Source: JBBQZU01 sp041749535
GTDB taxonomy: Bacteria > Bacteroidota > Bacteroidia > Flavobacteriales_D > Cryomorphaceae
Direction of reading: 5' to 3'
Assembly: GCA_041749535.1 (NCBI GenBank)
Contig: JBGTBE010000088.1
Span: forward strand, 93,969 to 157,968
Length of the DNA: 64,000 bases
This document shows positions 53,501 to 62,596 of this stretch, piece by piece. The stretch's first letter is position 1. The number at the start of each line of letters is the position of its first letter. The notes beneath the pieces are model-generated. The model made no database searches. It saw only the letters and a list, made by a program, of their open reading frames with translations, and was not told where the DNA came from. The translations under genes and the position numbers were made by a program.

Positions 53501-56500
53501 AAGCTACCTAAATGGATCACCTGATGGGACTGGTACCTGGTCTTCGGGTAATCCATATGATATTTCAGGACAGGGAGGTACAAACCAAACCTTTACCTAT
53601 ACAGTTGACAACGGAACTTGTACAGACTCTAGTACCCTTACGGTAAATGTTGAATCAGCCCCCAACGCCGGAACTGGTAACACACTGACCTTTTGTTCGA
53701 CAGATCCATGCTTTAACCTAAATACAGGACTTACGCCGCCATTCACCGCCGGTGGCACCTGGACCAATGGTGCTAATGCACCTACAACTGCCAACCAATG
53801 CCCTCCCACAATTGGCACTGGTGATACCTACACCTATACAGTGACCGGTGCGAGCTGCGCAAGTGCCACAGCACAGGTTGTCGTAGTTGTTGATCCAGTT
53901 GGGGCCACATCAAACCTCAATGTGGTATGTAGTGCCAACCAAACAGATTATACTGTCACCTTTGATATTTCAGGTCTTCCGACTCCTATTACAGTTACAG
54001 GAACTTATAGCCAGCCGTTTGCCGGAACAACCTTCACTTCTCTTCCTATTCCTCAGGGCACCAATTTCAGCTTTACAGTAGAGAACAGCGCTGCCTGCAC
54101 TGATTTGGTTGTATCTGGAGCATCACCTGTGTGCAGTTGCCCTGCTACTGCCTCATTTTCAGGAGGAAATCAGTCGATTTGTTTGGGTCAAACAGCGAAC
54201 CTACCAGTAACACTGGCTGGAACCGGACCATGGGTTGTAACGTACAATAACGGTACAGCTGTTAGTTCCGCTCCACTCACAGCAAGCGGTCAAAGTATCA
54301 GTGTAACCCCCACTGTAACGACCACTTACACTCTGATAGGTGTTTCAGATGCGAACTGTACATCAACAGCCGCCGGTTCTGTTACTGTGACTGTAGTGAA
54401 CCCTCCGGATGCAGGACCGGATGTAACAACCAACCTATGTGCCACGGGAGCTAGTCTCAATCTGAATACTATTCTGGACCCCACAGCTGATCCTAATGGT
54501 GTCTGGACGAATTCAAGCAGCACAGTTGTAACGAATATTACCGTTAACGCTGCTTCAAGTGGGGTTTATACATACACCGTAACCAATGCCCCTTGCCCGG
54601 CTGATGCCGCACAGTATACCATCAACATTACCGATGCGTTGACTGTAACCGGAATTGTGACCACATGTAATGCTGCCCAAACCCAATACACAGTTGAGTT
54701 TACCATCAATGGTGGAACGGGCCCAGGTACTTACTCGGTAGGAGGTAATTTAATACCAGGTAGTACTTTCACATCTGCGTTAATTAACGTACCGAATCCT
54801 TACAGTTTCAACATTGACGATACAGGACCCTGCCCGCAAATCAATATCAGCGGTGCTGCGCCAAATTGCAATTGCCCGGCCACTGCTTCCTTTTCTGGTG
54901 GAAACCAAACGATCTGTCTGGGTCAAACAGCGAATTTGCCAGTAACCCTGGGTGGAACCGGGCCTTGGGTAGTAACCTACAATGACGGAACCACAGTTAG
55001 TACTCCTACACTTACAGCAAGTGGTCAGACCATCAATGTGACGCCTACTGTGACTACCACCTATTCTCTGGTGAGTGTTTCAGATTTGAATTGTACAGGA
55101 ACAGCCGCAGGCTCCATAACCGTTAATGTTGTGAATCCACCTGATGCCGGACCTGACGTTGTAGAAGACATCTGTGCAACCGGTGCGAGCGTAAACCTGA
55201 ATACATTCCTTGATCCCAGTGCGGACACTGGCGGCACATGGACAAATTCGGGTGGAACAGTGGTTACCAATATTACCGTTAGTGCTGCTTCAAGTGGAGT
55301 ATATACTTACACAGTGACAAATGCACCCTGTCCGGCAGATGCCGCGAATTACACTTTTAATATTAGCGCCCCCATTACAATCACCGGACTTACTGCTGTA
55401 TGCAATGCCGCCCAAACCGGATATACAGTTTCCTTTACCATAAATGGAGGAACTGGTGGTTTCACTGTTTCAAGTCCAAGCGGCCTGACAGGAACTCTAA
55501 CTGGAAATACCTTCACATCCAATTTGATCAACACCGGAACCAACTATGACTTTGTAGTTAGTGATGCAGGACCTTGTCCTGATGTACCGGTGAATGGAGC
55601 ATCTCCAAACTGTAACTGTACAGCGGTTGGCTCTATATCAGGAACTACCAATATCTGTGCGGGAAGCTGTGCGACGATTTCCTTTTCCCTTCAGGGCAAT
55701 GATCCTTTTGATATTGTGTATCAAAACAGCAGCGACCCACTCAATTTGGTTGCATTGTCTGGCATCTCCAATGGCCACACCATTACAGTTTGTCCTTCCG
55801 GCAATGCTACCTATACTTTGATAAGTGTTACCGATGCCAATTGTACCGGAACCGTTCAAGGAAACCCGGTAACCATTACTGTAAATCCACCGCTTACCAT
55901 CACCAACATCACTGAAACCTGCGATGCGGTAGGTGAAACTTACACAGTAACGATTACAACCAATGGTGGAGTGGATCCTATCAGCATAACTCCGGCGGGT
56001 GGTACCTACAATGCAGGCACAGACACGTACACCAGCGCGCCGATAGCAGCGGGCGCTTCCTATTCGTTCACTGTTTCAAATGCTGGAGCGTGTCCACCAG
56101 TCACAGTTTCCGGAACATTCTCATGTGGTTGTACCACAAGTTCAGGTGCTTTGCAAACCACACCAATCGTTGCCTGTACCAATGAAACCATTCAAGTGGT
56201 ACCAACATCCGGACCTACACTCGATGCGAACGACATTTTCCAATATGTTCTCCACACAGGAACAGCCAATAGCATTGGTACTATTCTCGCTACTTCGGCA
56301 ACCGGCTCATTTACCTTTACAGGTGGACTCGTAGCAGGTCAAACCTATTACGTTTCAGCCATTGCGGGCAACAGCAATGGACAGGGCGGCGTGAATCAGA
56401 ATGATCCATGTTTTTCTGCCACCACCGGTGTCTCCGTAGTGTTCAACGCGTTGCCATCTGCGAGCATATCTGGCAACTCCACGATTTGTCCGGGAGAAGC

Positions 56501-58289
56501 AGTTAACTTTAATGTGAACTTTAGTGGATCCGGACCATGGAATTATGAATACACCATTAATGGGAGCACGCCTACACCGGGTACATCACAAACACCCACA
56601 ACAACCATTCCCGCTACTACCCCAGGTACTTATGTAATAGTAATGGTCTCTGACAATAACTGCACAGGCTCTGCGACGGGTACAGCTGTTTTAGCAAATC
56701 ATGGAGTACCTACAGCTACCATGGCTGGAAATCCTGATGTATGCGAAGGCAGTGGAGATGGACCCGAGATTGCATTTACCGGAACAGGACCTTGGACGTT
56801 TACTTACGCCATTAATGGTACTATCCAGAACAGTATTACTACCAATTTCCCTACATTCACTATTCCCGCAGAAAGCAGTGGTTTGTTTAGCATGGTCTCA
56901 GTTCAAGATGCCAATTGCCAGGGCACTGCAAGCGGGTTACTTTCCGTGAATGTGATTGAAAACCCAACTGGTCAAGTCACTGGAGGCGGTACTGTATGCC
57001 AAGGAAATACAGCACCGTTTACACTTTCGCTTACTGGCACAGGGCCTTTCGATGTGGTATACGCTGTGGGTGGCGTGCCACAGCCTGCGCTCACAGGAGT
57101 TTCAAACGGATATACTTTCCAATCAGGAGTTGCAGGAAACTATTCGGTTATTTCGGTAACGGATCAACACTGCTCTGGACAAGGAACCGGTGAGCCAGCA
57201 GCGCTTCAGGTGAATGCCTTACCTGATGGTGAAGTGATTGCAAGCAGCAACACGTTGTGCATCGGCCAACCTCTAAGCCTTACATTTAACATGGAAGGAA
57301 CTCCTCCCTATAACATTACTTATGTGATAGATGGAGATACCATAAGTCTGAACGGTGTACCCAACAACTTTACCCAAACCCTAAGTCCTACTGAGTCTGT
57401 ATTTGCGACTCTGGTGTATGTTGAAGACAGCTCAAATCCTTCCTGTGTATCTACAAACCCATCAAGTATTTATGTTCAAGTGGGTGAGCTGCTCAATGCC
57501 CCAGTTCTTGAAAACTACACCATTTGCTCAGGTTCCGATCCCTTTGAAATAGGTGTGGAGCCCGAAAATGGCATGTCCTATTCCTGGTCACCTACTACTG
57601 GCTTGTCCAATGCCAATATTTCAAACCCTACCATTCAATTGATTGAGCCAGGAGTCAATCCAAGGACATTTGTATACACACTTACCTCAAGCACCGGCGA
57701 TTGTGAATCCGTGACCACATCTGAAATTACTGTTGACCCAGGACCACAGGCGAACTTTACCTATGGACCAAAGCCAGCCTCAGCCATTGACCCTACTGTG
57801 ACATTCGACAATCTCACCCTGGCAAATGAAACCACTGCATACTACTGGGAATTCGATGTATTCGGTACATCCACAAAAGAAAATCCAACCTTTAAGTTTC
57901 CGGAAGGTGAAGAAGGTACTTATGGGGTAACCCTCACCGCTACAGATTTCGCCACTGGTTGTAGCGATACCTATTTTGACTTTGTCCGCATCAGGCCTGA
58001 AATGTTGATGTTTGTTCCAAATGCCTTCACTCCTGATGGAGATGGAATTAACGATTTGTGGGGACCTGTAATGGACAATATTGACGAAAACGAATACAGA
58101 CTGACCGTTTTTGACAGAACTGGTAGGATTGTATTTGAAACACTCAAAGTGGATCAGAAATGGAATGGGTCCATGAATAATGGAGACTATTACGTTGAAA
58201 ATGCTGTATACACGTGGCTGATTGAAACCAAGAATAAACTTACTTCAGAAGAATACGAATTCAGAGGAATAGTAACTGTAGTGAGGTAA
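50532..58289 (+). CDS. Giant repetitive surface adhesin with gliding-motility-type (type B) C-terminal domain
   Basis: 2585 residues from the ATG at 50532; the ATG at 50484 would put 16 charged/mixed residues before the signal peptide. Signal peptide about 1-27 (ending LKAQ). Residues about 30-215 form a Cys/Trp-rich N-terminal domain. Then come about ten Ig-like repeats of 75-90 residues (pattern G-T-W, Y-T-Y-x-V, C, TVTV). Two near-identical tandem units follow, residues 1203-1447 and 1448-1695, then diverged copies. A PKD-like segment (about 2400-2480) precedes the C-terminal 90 residues: FVPNAFTPDGDGINDLWG, LTVFDRTGRIVFE, VYTWLIE, GIVTVVR, the gliding motility-associated (type B) T9SS sorting domain. 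The length and Thr/Asn/Gly richness indicate an adhesin. Confidence 0.9.
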   Translation: MRRLYPILTILLVFTLFGASSSSLKAQCVLQTNWTFNPPIPPTGAYDAGTTVEICGSITNYITSGANWIHGIEFNLPPAYDVSSIVVISAPQQCSGNNGVWLWIPNTIVCSGLTVGPGFFYDVNSGGPQDGNVCNNYGDPCFGANANWSWCFQVTLNADCGGPGNPLDGTSIVPQVQVWGDGDTGSWGPTTAPCNGVGITSSPNVTMTVNCCDAESGVSPGTVPICENGTFNLIDELLPPVQTVNGTWSGPNGALPGGPNATFDPLDPIGSPPGVYTYSAVGSNGCINSTSLTMAYNTLGIIAYPAYCQLTPVPLMTLQNNPNYTLPAGGDWTNPNGDPIPSGILDPLAPLTSISGPYTYSYYDSNNCLTTAILSISLSTGSLNGGCPATIDVCSLDPPFVLLDSLGCNPAPGGQWLHNYVGPPSPGFVAFYPSSQSTVAIDPGTLAQNSTFTYALGTPPCTPTFVDLTVNMHFPANAGVFTQVSICVTDPPVVLETLLNDGGIPITPGMNWATNAGVPIPNIFDPAAEGVGFYLLNYSGGLAGTNCFAFNVMELTVLPANADAGNSNTTIVCETDPGFQLEDILLGTPQGSGVWTGPSPSTAVFNGFFIPGTTTPGVYTYTITSSCDSDFATVTVTVNTLPDPGTDDILDVCSNATNIDLFTGLGGTPDGGGTWTLAGAPVSNIINGNAVTNGAVYTYTVGTGTCTASATVTINLINAPFAGTATATPQLYCTTDATFSLFTLLTVPPSVVNGTYWTGPGVFTGASFNPATAVTGNYTYSIPDNGCGPDSETIFITVETTPNAGNNATVNACPNGVTPINLFAQLGGGVTTGGTWTAPPSGPTNGTFTPGDPAGVYTYEVESASGQCVDQATVTVNYQVIPSAGSNGAISVCADAAPFTLLSVLGTVPTPPSTPPSANWFDATPAIVPGGANAQFIPGTTTPGVFTYIIPVAGCPAVSATATITVVPLPNAGTNTTVTLCESLGSIDLTSYLNGSPDGTGTWSSGNPYDISGQGGTNQTFTYTVDNGTCTDSSTLTVNVESAPNAGTGNTLTFCSTDPCFNLNTGLTPPFTAGGTWTNGANAPTTANQCPPTIGTGDTYTYTVTGASCASATAQVVVVVDPVGATSNLNVVCSANQTDYTVTFDISGLPTPITVTGTYSQPFAGTTFTSLPIPQGTNFSFTVENSAACTDLVVSGASPVCSCPATASFSGGNQSICLGQTANLPVTLAGTGPWVVTYNNGTAVSSAPLTASGQSISVTPTVTTTYTLIGVSDANCTSTAAGSVTVTVVNPPDAGPDVTTNLCATGASLNLNTILDPTADPNGVWTNSSSTVVTNITVNAASSGVYTYTVTNAPCPADAAQYTINITDALTVTGIVTTCNAAQTQYTVEFTINGGTGPGTYSVGGNLIPGSTFTSALINVPNPYSFNIDDTGPCPQINISGAAPNCNCPATASFSGGNQTICLGQTANLPVTLGGTGPWVVTYNDGTTVSTPTLTASGQTINVTPTVTTTYSLVSVSDLNCTGTAAGSITVNVVNPPDAGPDVVEDICATGASVNLNTFLDPSADTGGTWTNSGGTVVTNITVSAASSGVYTYTVTNAPCPADAANYTFNISAPITITGLTAVCNAAQTGYTVSFTINGGTGGFTVSSPSGLTGTLTGNTFTSNLINTGTNYDFVVSDAGPCPDVPVNGASPNCNCTAVGSISGTTNICAGSCATISFSLQGNDPFDIVYQNSSDPLNLVALSGISNGHTITVCPSGNATYTLISVTDANCTGTVQGNPVTITVNPPLTITNITETCDAVGETYTVTITTNGGVDPISITPAGGTYNAGTDTYTSAPIAAGASYSFTVSNAGACPPVTVSGTFSCGCTTSSGALQTTPIVACTNETIQVVPTSGPTLDANDIFQYVLHTGTANSIGTILATSATGSFTFTGGLVAGQTYYVSAIAGNSNGQGGVNQNDPCFSATTGVSVVFNALPSASISGNSTICPGEAVNFNVNFSGSGPWNYEYTINGSTPTPGTSQTPTTTIPATTPGTYVIVMVSDNNCTGSATGTAVLANHGVPTATMAGNPDVCEGSGDGPEIAFTGTGPWTFTYAINGTIQNSITTNFPTFTIPAESSGLFSMVSVQDANCQGTASGLLSVNVIENPTGQVTGGGTVCQGNTAPFTLSLTGTGPFDVVYAVGGVPQPALTGVSNGYTFQSGVAGNYSVISVTDQHCSGQGTGEPAALQVNALPDGEVIASSNTLCIGQPLSLTFNMEGTPPYNITYVIDGDTISLNGVPNNFTQTLSPTESVFATLVYVEDSSNPSCVSTNPSSIYVQVGELLNAPVLENYTICSGSDPFEIGVEPENGMSYSWSPTTGLSNANISNPTIQLIEPGVNPRTFVYTLTSSTGDCESVTTSEITVDPGPQANFTYGPKPASAIDPTVTFDNLTLANETTAYYWEFDVFGTSTKENPTFKFPEGEEGTYGVTLTATDFATGCSDTYFDFVRIRPEMLMFVPNAFTPDGDGINDLWGPVMDNIDENEYRLTVFDRTGRIVFETLKVDQKWNGSMNNGDYYVENAVYTWLIETKNKLTSEEYEFRGIVTVVR
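53010..53017 (+). repeat. G8 homopolymer tract inside the adhesin gene
   Basis: Eight consecutive G at about codon 827, encoding part of a Gly-Gly-Gly turn. A one-base slip would frameshift the remaining two thirds of the protein, including its sorting domain. Confidence 0.7.
54138..55616 (+). repeat. Intragenic tandem duplication in the adhesin gene
   Basis: Two head-to-tail units, 54138-54872 (735 bases) and 54873-55616 (744 bases), begin with CPATASFSGGNQ and end before the next CNC. In the first 60 residues 51 are identical. The DNA differs mainly at third codon positions. A third, more diverged unit starts at 55617. Confidence 0.85.
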
Positions 58290-58306
58290 AAAATAAACCT
58301 GCAAGA

Positions 58307-58756
58307 ATGAAACCGATTATCAAAGGAGCTTTTGTGATTTTCCTGACCTGTCTGGGAGGATTATCTATTGCTCAGTCTTCAGATGACATTGAAGCACTCT
58401 CTGCATTTCTCCCAGATGGCAAGCTTTCGTATCTTCAAAACAACAATCCCAGCTTGATCGCAGAAATGGCCTACATCAATAAGCATGGTTATTACGTAAG
58501 CGACATGGAAGGCAAGAAAGATGCAAGTGAACTACCTGATGCTCTTCTGGTTCCTTCAATGTATGAAAATGCAATTCCGCTAAGCGAACAACTCATCACT
58601 TCAGGAAACTTAAATTTGCTGGCTTACCAATTCTCTCTTCGGCATGAAGAACATACTTACTACCGAATTGGGCAAAGTGGTAAAATGCTTGTAGTACTGC
58701 CACGCAAATTGGCACAGGAAAATTTGCGCAAAGCTTCTGTTACTAAATCAAAATGA
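58307..58756 (+). CDS. Small secreted protein of unknown family
   Basis: 149 residues: signal peptide (1-22, ending SIAQ), then a compact domain with no motif that I recognise. The mature part has FLPDGKLSYLQNNNPSLIAEMAYINKHGYYV near its start and a YRIGQSGKMLVVLPRKLAQENL end. It has no cysteine in the mature part, no sorting domain and no membrane helix, so a periplasmic location is likely. It lies 17 bases after the giant adhesin gene and overlaps the next adhesin gene by four bases (ATGA), so it is made together with them. A chaperone or accessory role for their export is possible but unsupported by family evidence. Confidence 0.85.
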   Translation: MKPIIKGAFVIFLTCLGGLSIAQSSDDIEALSAFLPDGKLSYLQNNNPSLIAEMAYINKHGYYVSDMEGKKDASELPDALLVPSMYENAIPLSEQLITSGNLNLLAYQFSLRHEEHTYYRIGQSGKMLVVLPRKLAQENLRKASVTKSK

Positions 58757-61700
58757 TCACTTACAAAACGACCATAAAAGTGCCCAAATCTCTCCTTTTC
58801 ACCTTATTACTAGGGTTGTTTGTTTTTAGTGCCGAAATTTTGCATGCACAGGCGATAGGTATGATTAATGGCACCGTAACCGAATGTTCCGGCACCTTTT
58901 CTGATGATGGTTTCGGTAGTCCTTATAGTCCATCAGATTATGTTTTTACTATTTGCCCTTCCACTCCCGGAGATGTAATTCAGGTATCATTTGTGGCCTT
59001 CTCATTATTCACCAGTCCAAATCCAAACAACAGCGACTACCTGCAAATATTCGATGGTCCGACCACTGCTGATAATTCATTGGGCGATTATACGGGAGGT
59101 TCTCTACAAGGATTGCCGGTAACAGCCACTGTGAATAACCCAACAGGCTGTTTAACCTTTTCCTTCAATCCTTCAGCGAGCAGCTCTGGTACATTTCCCG
59201 GATGGGAAGCTTTGATTATTTGTACCACTCCATGTGCTCCCCCAACCGGAATTGCAGAAATTGTTGATCCACAACCTCTGGGAATCGAGCAGAGTGTAGG
59301 GGTATGTATAGGTCAACCCGTAACTGTTGGTGATGCAGGATCATTTCCAGAAAGCGGTTTTACCCTTGAAACCTGGATTTGGAATTGGGGAGATGGAGAT
59401 GCAGACACCTTATTTAGTCCTGCCAATGCAACACATTCGTATAGCGAACCCGGGGAGTATATTGTAAGCCTATCGGTCTATGATAACAATGATTGTAGAA
59501 ATTTGAATCTCGACCCCCTTCAAATATTGGTAAGCACGATCCCGATATTCAATACAGCCTTTGTTTCTCCAATTTGTGTAGGAACATCTGCTGAAATAAA
59601 TGGAGATCCAATTCAAAGCGTTACCTGGACCGCCTTGCCACCCCAAGTTGTAGCGGGAGAAACCTATCTCGCTGATGGAGCGGGATTTCAGTATTCTTCC
59701 ACGTTAACCTTCGATTTCTTCGAACCAGGAGCTACACTGGACAACTGTGACGATTTTCTCAATCTTTTTGTAAATATTGAGCATACATATTTAGGCGATT
59801 TAGGATTTTCTATAACCTGCCCCGATGGCACGCAGGTTTTGCTGCTGGATTGGGGGCAAAATGGCGGAGGAGGTACCTTTCTAGGTAATGCAGTTGACAA
59901 TGATCCCAACAATGACCCTGGTGTTGGGTTCGACTATGGTTGGGCACCCGGACTAACCAATGGAAATCTTGATGATCAGCCTTTTGGTGATCTGGTACCA
60001 GTAGATGGAGGACCACTCGGACCAAACGGTAATGCAGTGCCCTCGGGATTTTATGAAAGTGACAATGATATGTGCCAACTGGTAGGCTGCCCGCTCAACG
60101 GTGGGTGGACTTTCTCAGTAAGTGACAACCTTGGGGCTGATAATGGCTACATTTTCTCATGGGGCATAAGCTTCGACCCTTCACTGTTTCCCGATGTAAC
60201 CACCTTCACTCCAGTTATTGGTTTGCAGGCAGACTCCTCCTATTGGGAGGGGCCCAATATTGTGAATACTTCTGCCGATGGAAACCTCATTGAAGTATTG
60301 CACGATGTGCCTGGAAGCTACGATTACACATTTTATGCAACGAATAACTTTGGTTGCACCTTTGACACCACCGTTACCCTTGAAGTCATCGAAGGTCCAG
60401 ATATCACAGCAGGCCCAGATCTCATAGTATGTGATGTGCCAGTAATGCTCCAAGCTGGTCTAGAAGGTCTTGAAGATGCGTCGTGCGACAACTCTGCTGG
60501 CACATTTACTTACTGCTATGGCGAAGGCGCTAACCTTATTGTGACGTACTGCCCTGATACCCCCAATGATGGCATAACTTTCATGGATTTCGTCATCAAC
60601 TCAGGTTCTCTCGAGAATTTCTTTGACAATATGTTTGTCTATGATGGTCCCAATACCAGCTCCCCATTAATTGCCGGTCCCATTTCTGGAAATCTCACGG
60701 GACAATCTTTTTCTGCGTCCAATCCAAGTGGTTGTATCACCTGGCAGCTTACTTCCGATGGATCAGTAAGCTGTCAGTCGGGGTCGATGCCCGAGTTGAA
60801 CATTAGTGTAACCTGCCTCGGTGGAGGGGGACTTGTTTGGTCATGGGATCCACCCACAGGTCTATCAGATCCGAATGTGCAAAACCCCATGGTACTTGTA
60901 GACCAGGTAACAGTTTACACCGTTTCCGCATACCCTCCACAATTTCCAGGTTGTGTCGTTACCGACCAAGTCATTGTTTCACCAGATCCTGCTGCTGATC
61001 CTGGCCTGGATACAGATCTGATACTCTGCTTTAATGAACCGACTTCAACCCTTCTCAATTATCTGGATGGAACCCCAGCTCCCGGAGGTGTTTTCACCGA
61101 TAATGCAAGTGGGCAAGTGGTGCCAAATAGCTTCACACCCAGTGATTATCCCAATGGCACAACAGTGAGTTATACTTACACCGTATCAAATGGTGTATGT
61201 ATTGGTACGTCTGAGTTAAATATAGAAATACTTCCATCTACAAACACAGACTGCTGCCAGACCAACGCTCTTGCAGGAAATGATGGAATTCCCTGCTCAC
61301 TCGTCTATCAACTTAATGGATCAATTCCGGTAGGTGTCGGAACTTGGTCAGGACCACCGAATGTAACGTTTAGCAATATTAATGACCCTAATGCTATAGC
61401 CAGCTGCACTTCTCCTGGCGGACAAATTATTCTGACCTGGACAGACAGCAATGGGGCATTCTGTGAAGCTTCTGATCAATTGACGGTTGCCTTCGCCGAC
61501 ACTTTGTCGACCATTGTAGTGCCAAATGATGCGCTGTGCAATAGCGAGTGCAGTGGTTCTGCCATAGCGGTAGTAAGTGGTGGAACATCATCTAGTGGTG
61601 CTTACAATTATGAGTGGTACAGTGGGGAACCAGGCTTTACGGGTTTCATCCGTGACCTGATGTGTCCTGGGGCTCATTCAGTAAAAATCACCGACTTTGT

Positions 61701-62520
61701 AGGCTGTACTGATTCAGTTACATTCGAAATAGGTCACCCAATGCCTATGCCAATATTGGTTTCAGCATTTGCACCCCTTTGTGCTGACTCTTGCAACGGT
61801 CGCATCATCATTACTTCAGCAGGAGCTACAGAATACAGCTTCGATGGAGGTGAAACATGGCAGGCAGAGAATGAATTATTAACCTGTGCCGGTGAGTACA
61901 CTGTTATTGCTAGAAACGAAAACCTCTGTACAGCATCTGGCGTTGCATCTCTAATAAATCCTGATAAATACACTGCGGCATTCAATATCAACCCCAATCC
62001 TACCACCACTGAAAATACTTTGGTCACCTTCCAGGATGTTTCGTATCCTGGACCTGTAGCCAAGTCAGAATATAGATTTGGTTTAAACCCAATATTAGGC
62101 ACTTCTGACATTCGGTTTTCTTCCTTCATCTTCCCAAGTGATACCGCCGGTACGTATGAAATAAGACTGATTTCAACCAGTGTGAATGGCTGTATCGATA
62201 CCCTTTCTCAGGATTTGGTAATCAGGGAAGAGTTGCTTTGGTTTATACCAAACAGCTTCTCGCCAAACAACGATGGCATCAATGAAATATGGAGACCCAT
62301 CGCCCAGGTTGCAGATTTTCGTGACTACCGGGTTTCTATTTTTGACCGTTGGGGCAGGGAAGTCTTTTCTACTACCAATTATGAACAAGGCTGGAACGGA
62401 GGTGTAAAAGGCTCTGACTATTTTGTTGAAGCTGGTATATACACCTATCTCATAAAGGTATCATCATCTACTACTGAGGATAAATTCGAATTTACAGGGT
62501 TCATTACCGTGTTGAGGTAG
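58753..62520 (+). CDS. CUB/PKD/P-domain surface protein with type B T9SS sorting domain
   Basis: 1255 residues. Signal peptide about 1-33 (ending LHAQ). Domains in order: CUB-like (about 40-155, ECSGTFSDDGFGSPYSPSDYVFTICP, YLQIFDGP), PKD (about 175-270, WIWNWGDGDADTLF), proprotein-convertase P-domain-like (about 295-478, VNIEHTYLGDLGFSITCPDG, GGWTFSVSDNLGADNGYIFSWGISF), Ig-like, second CUB-like (about 575-700), Ig-like repeats, a SprB-like repeat around 915-1000, PKD-like, then the type B domain (WFIPNSFSPNNDGINEIW, VSIFDRWGREVF, GIYTYLIKV). No protease catalytic domain is visible. It is probably an adhesin exported by T9SS. It starts inside the stop of the small secreted protein gene. Confidence 0.9.
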   Translation: MITYKTTIKVPKSLLFTLLLGLFVFSAEILHAQAIGMINGTVTECSGTFSDDGFGSPYSPSDYVFTICPSTPGDVIQVSFVAFSLFTSPNPNNSDYLQIFDGPTTADNSLGDYTGGSLQGLPVTATVNNPTGCLTFSFNPSASSSGTFPGWEALIICTTPCAPPTGIAEIVDPQPLGIEQSVGVCIGQPVTVGDAGSFPESGFTLETWIWNWGDGDADTLFSPANATHSYSEPGEYIVSLSVYDNNDCRNLNLDPLQILVSTIPIFNTAFVSPICVGTSAEINGDPIQSVTWTALPPQVVAGETYLADGAGFQYSSTLTFDFFEPGATLDNCDDFLNLFVNIEHTYLGDLGFSITCPDGTQVLLLDWGQNGGGGTFLGNAVDNDPNNDPGVGFDYGWAPGLTNGNLDDQPFGDLVPVDGGPLGPNGNAVPSGFYESDNDMCQLVGCPLNGGWTFSVSDNLGADNGYIFSWGISFDPSLFPDVTTFTPVIGLQADSSYWEGPNIVNTSADGNLIEVLHDVPGSYDYTFYATNNFGCTFDTTVTLEVIEGPDITAGPDLIVCDVPVMLQAGLEGLEDASCDNSAGTFTYCYGEGANLIVTYCPDTPNDGITFMDFVINSGSLENFFDNMFVYDGPNTSSPLIAGPISGNLTGQSFSASNPSGCITWQLTSDGSVSCQSGSMPELNISVTCLGGGGLVWSWDPPTGLSDPNVQNPMVLVDQVTVYTVSAYPPQFPGCVVTDQVIVSPDPAADPGLDTDLILCFNEPTSTLLNYLDGTPAPGGVFTDNASGQVVPNSFTPSDYPNGTTVSYTYTVSNGVCIGTSELNIEILPSTNTDCCQTNALAGNDGIPCSLVYQLNGSIPVGVGTWSGPPNVTFSNINDPNAIASCTSPGGQIILTWTDSNGAFCEASDQLTVAFADTLSTIVVPNDALCNSECSGSAIAVVSGGTSSSGAYNYEWYSGEPGFTGFIRDLMCPGAHSVKITDFVGCTDSVTFEIGHPMPMPILVSAFAPLCADSCNGRIIITSAGATEYSFDGGETWQAENELLTCAGEYTVIARNENLCTASGVASLINPDKYTAAFNINPNPTTTENTLVTFQDVSYPGPVAKSEYRFGLNPILGTSDIRFSSFIFPSDTAGTYEIRLISTSVNGCIDTLSQDLVIREELLWFIPNSFSPNNDGINEIWRPIAQVADFRDYRVSIFDRWGREVFSTTNYEQGWNGGVKGSDYFVEAGIYTYLIKVSSSTTEDKFEFTGFITVLR

Positions 62521-62596
62521 GATGCTTTCCGATTTTTCAAGGTAAAAAAGGAATACCTGTAGTTGTTTCAGTATTTTCGTTGCCAAATAAACTCCT

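Noticed and set aside
54138..55616. CRISPR-like or mobile repeat
   Set aside because: The repeats are 735-744 bases, coding, in frame and divergent at third positions; they are protein domain repeats.
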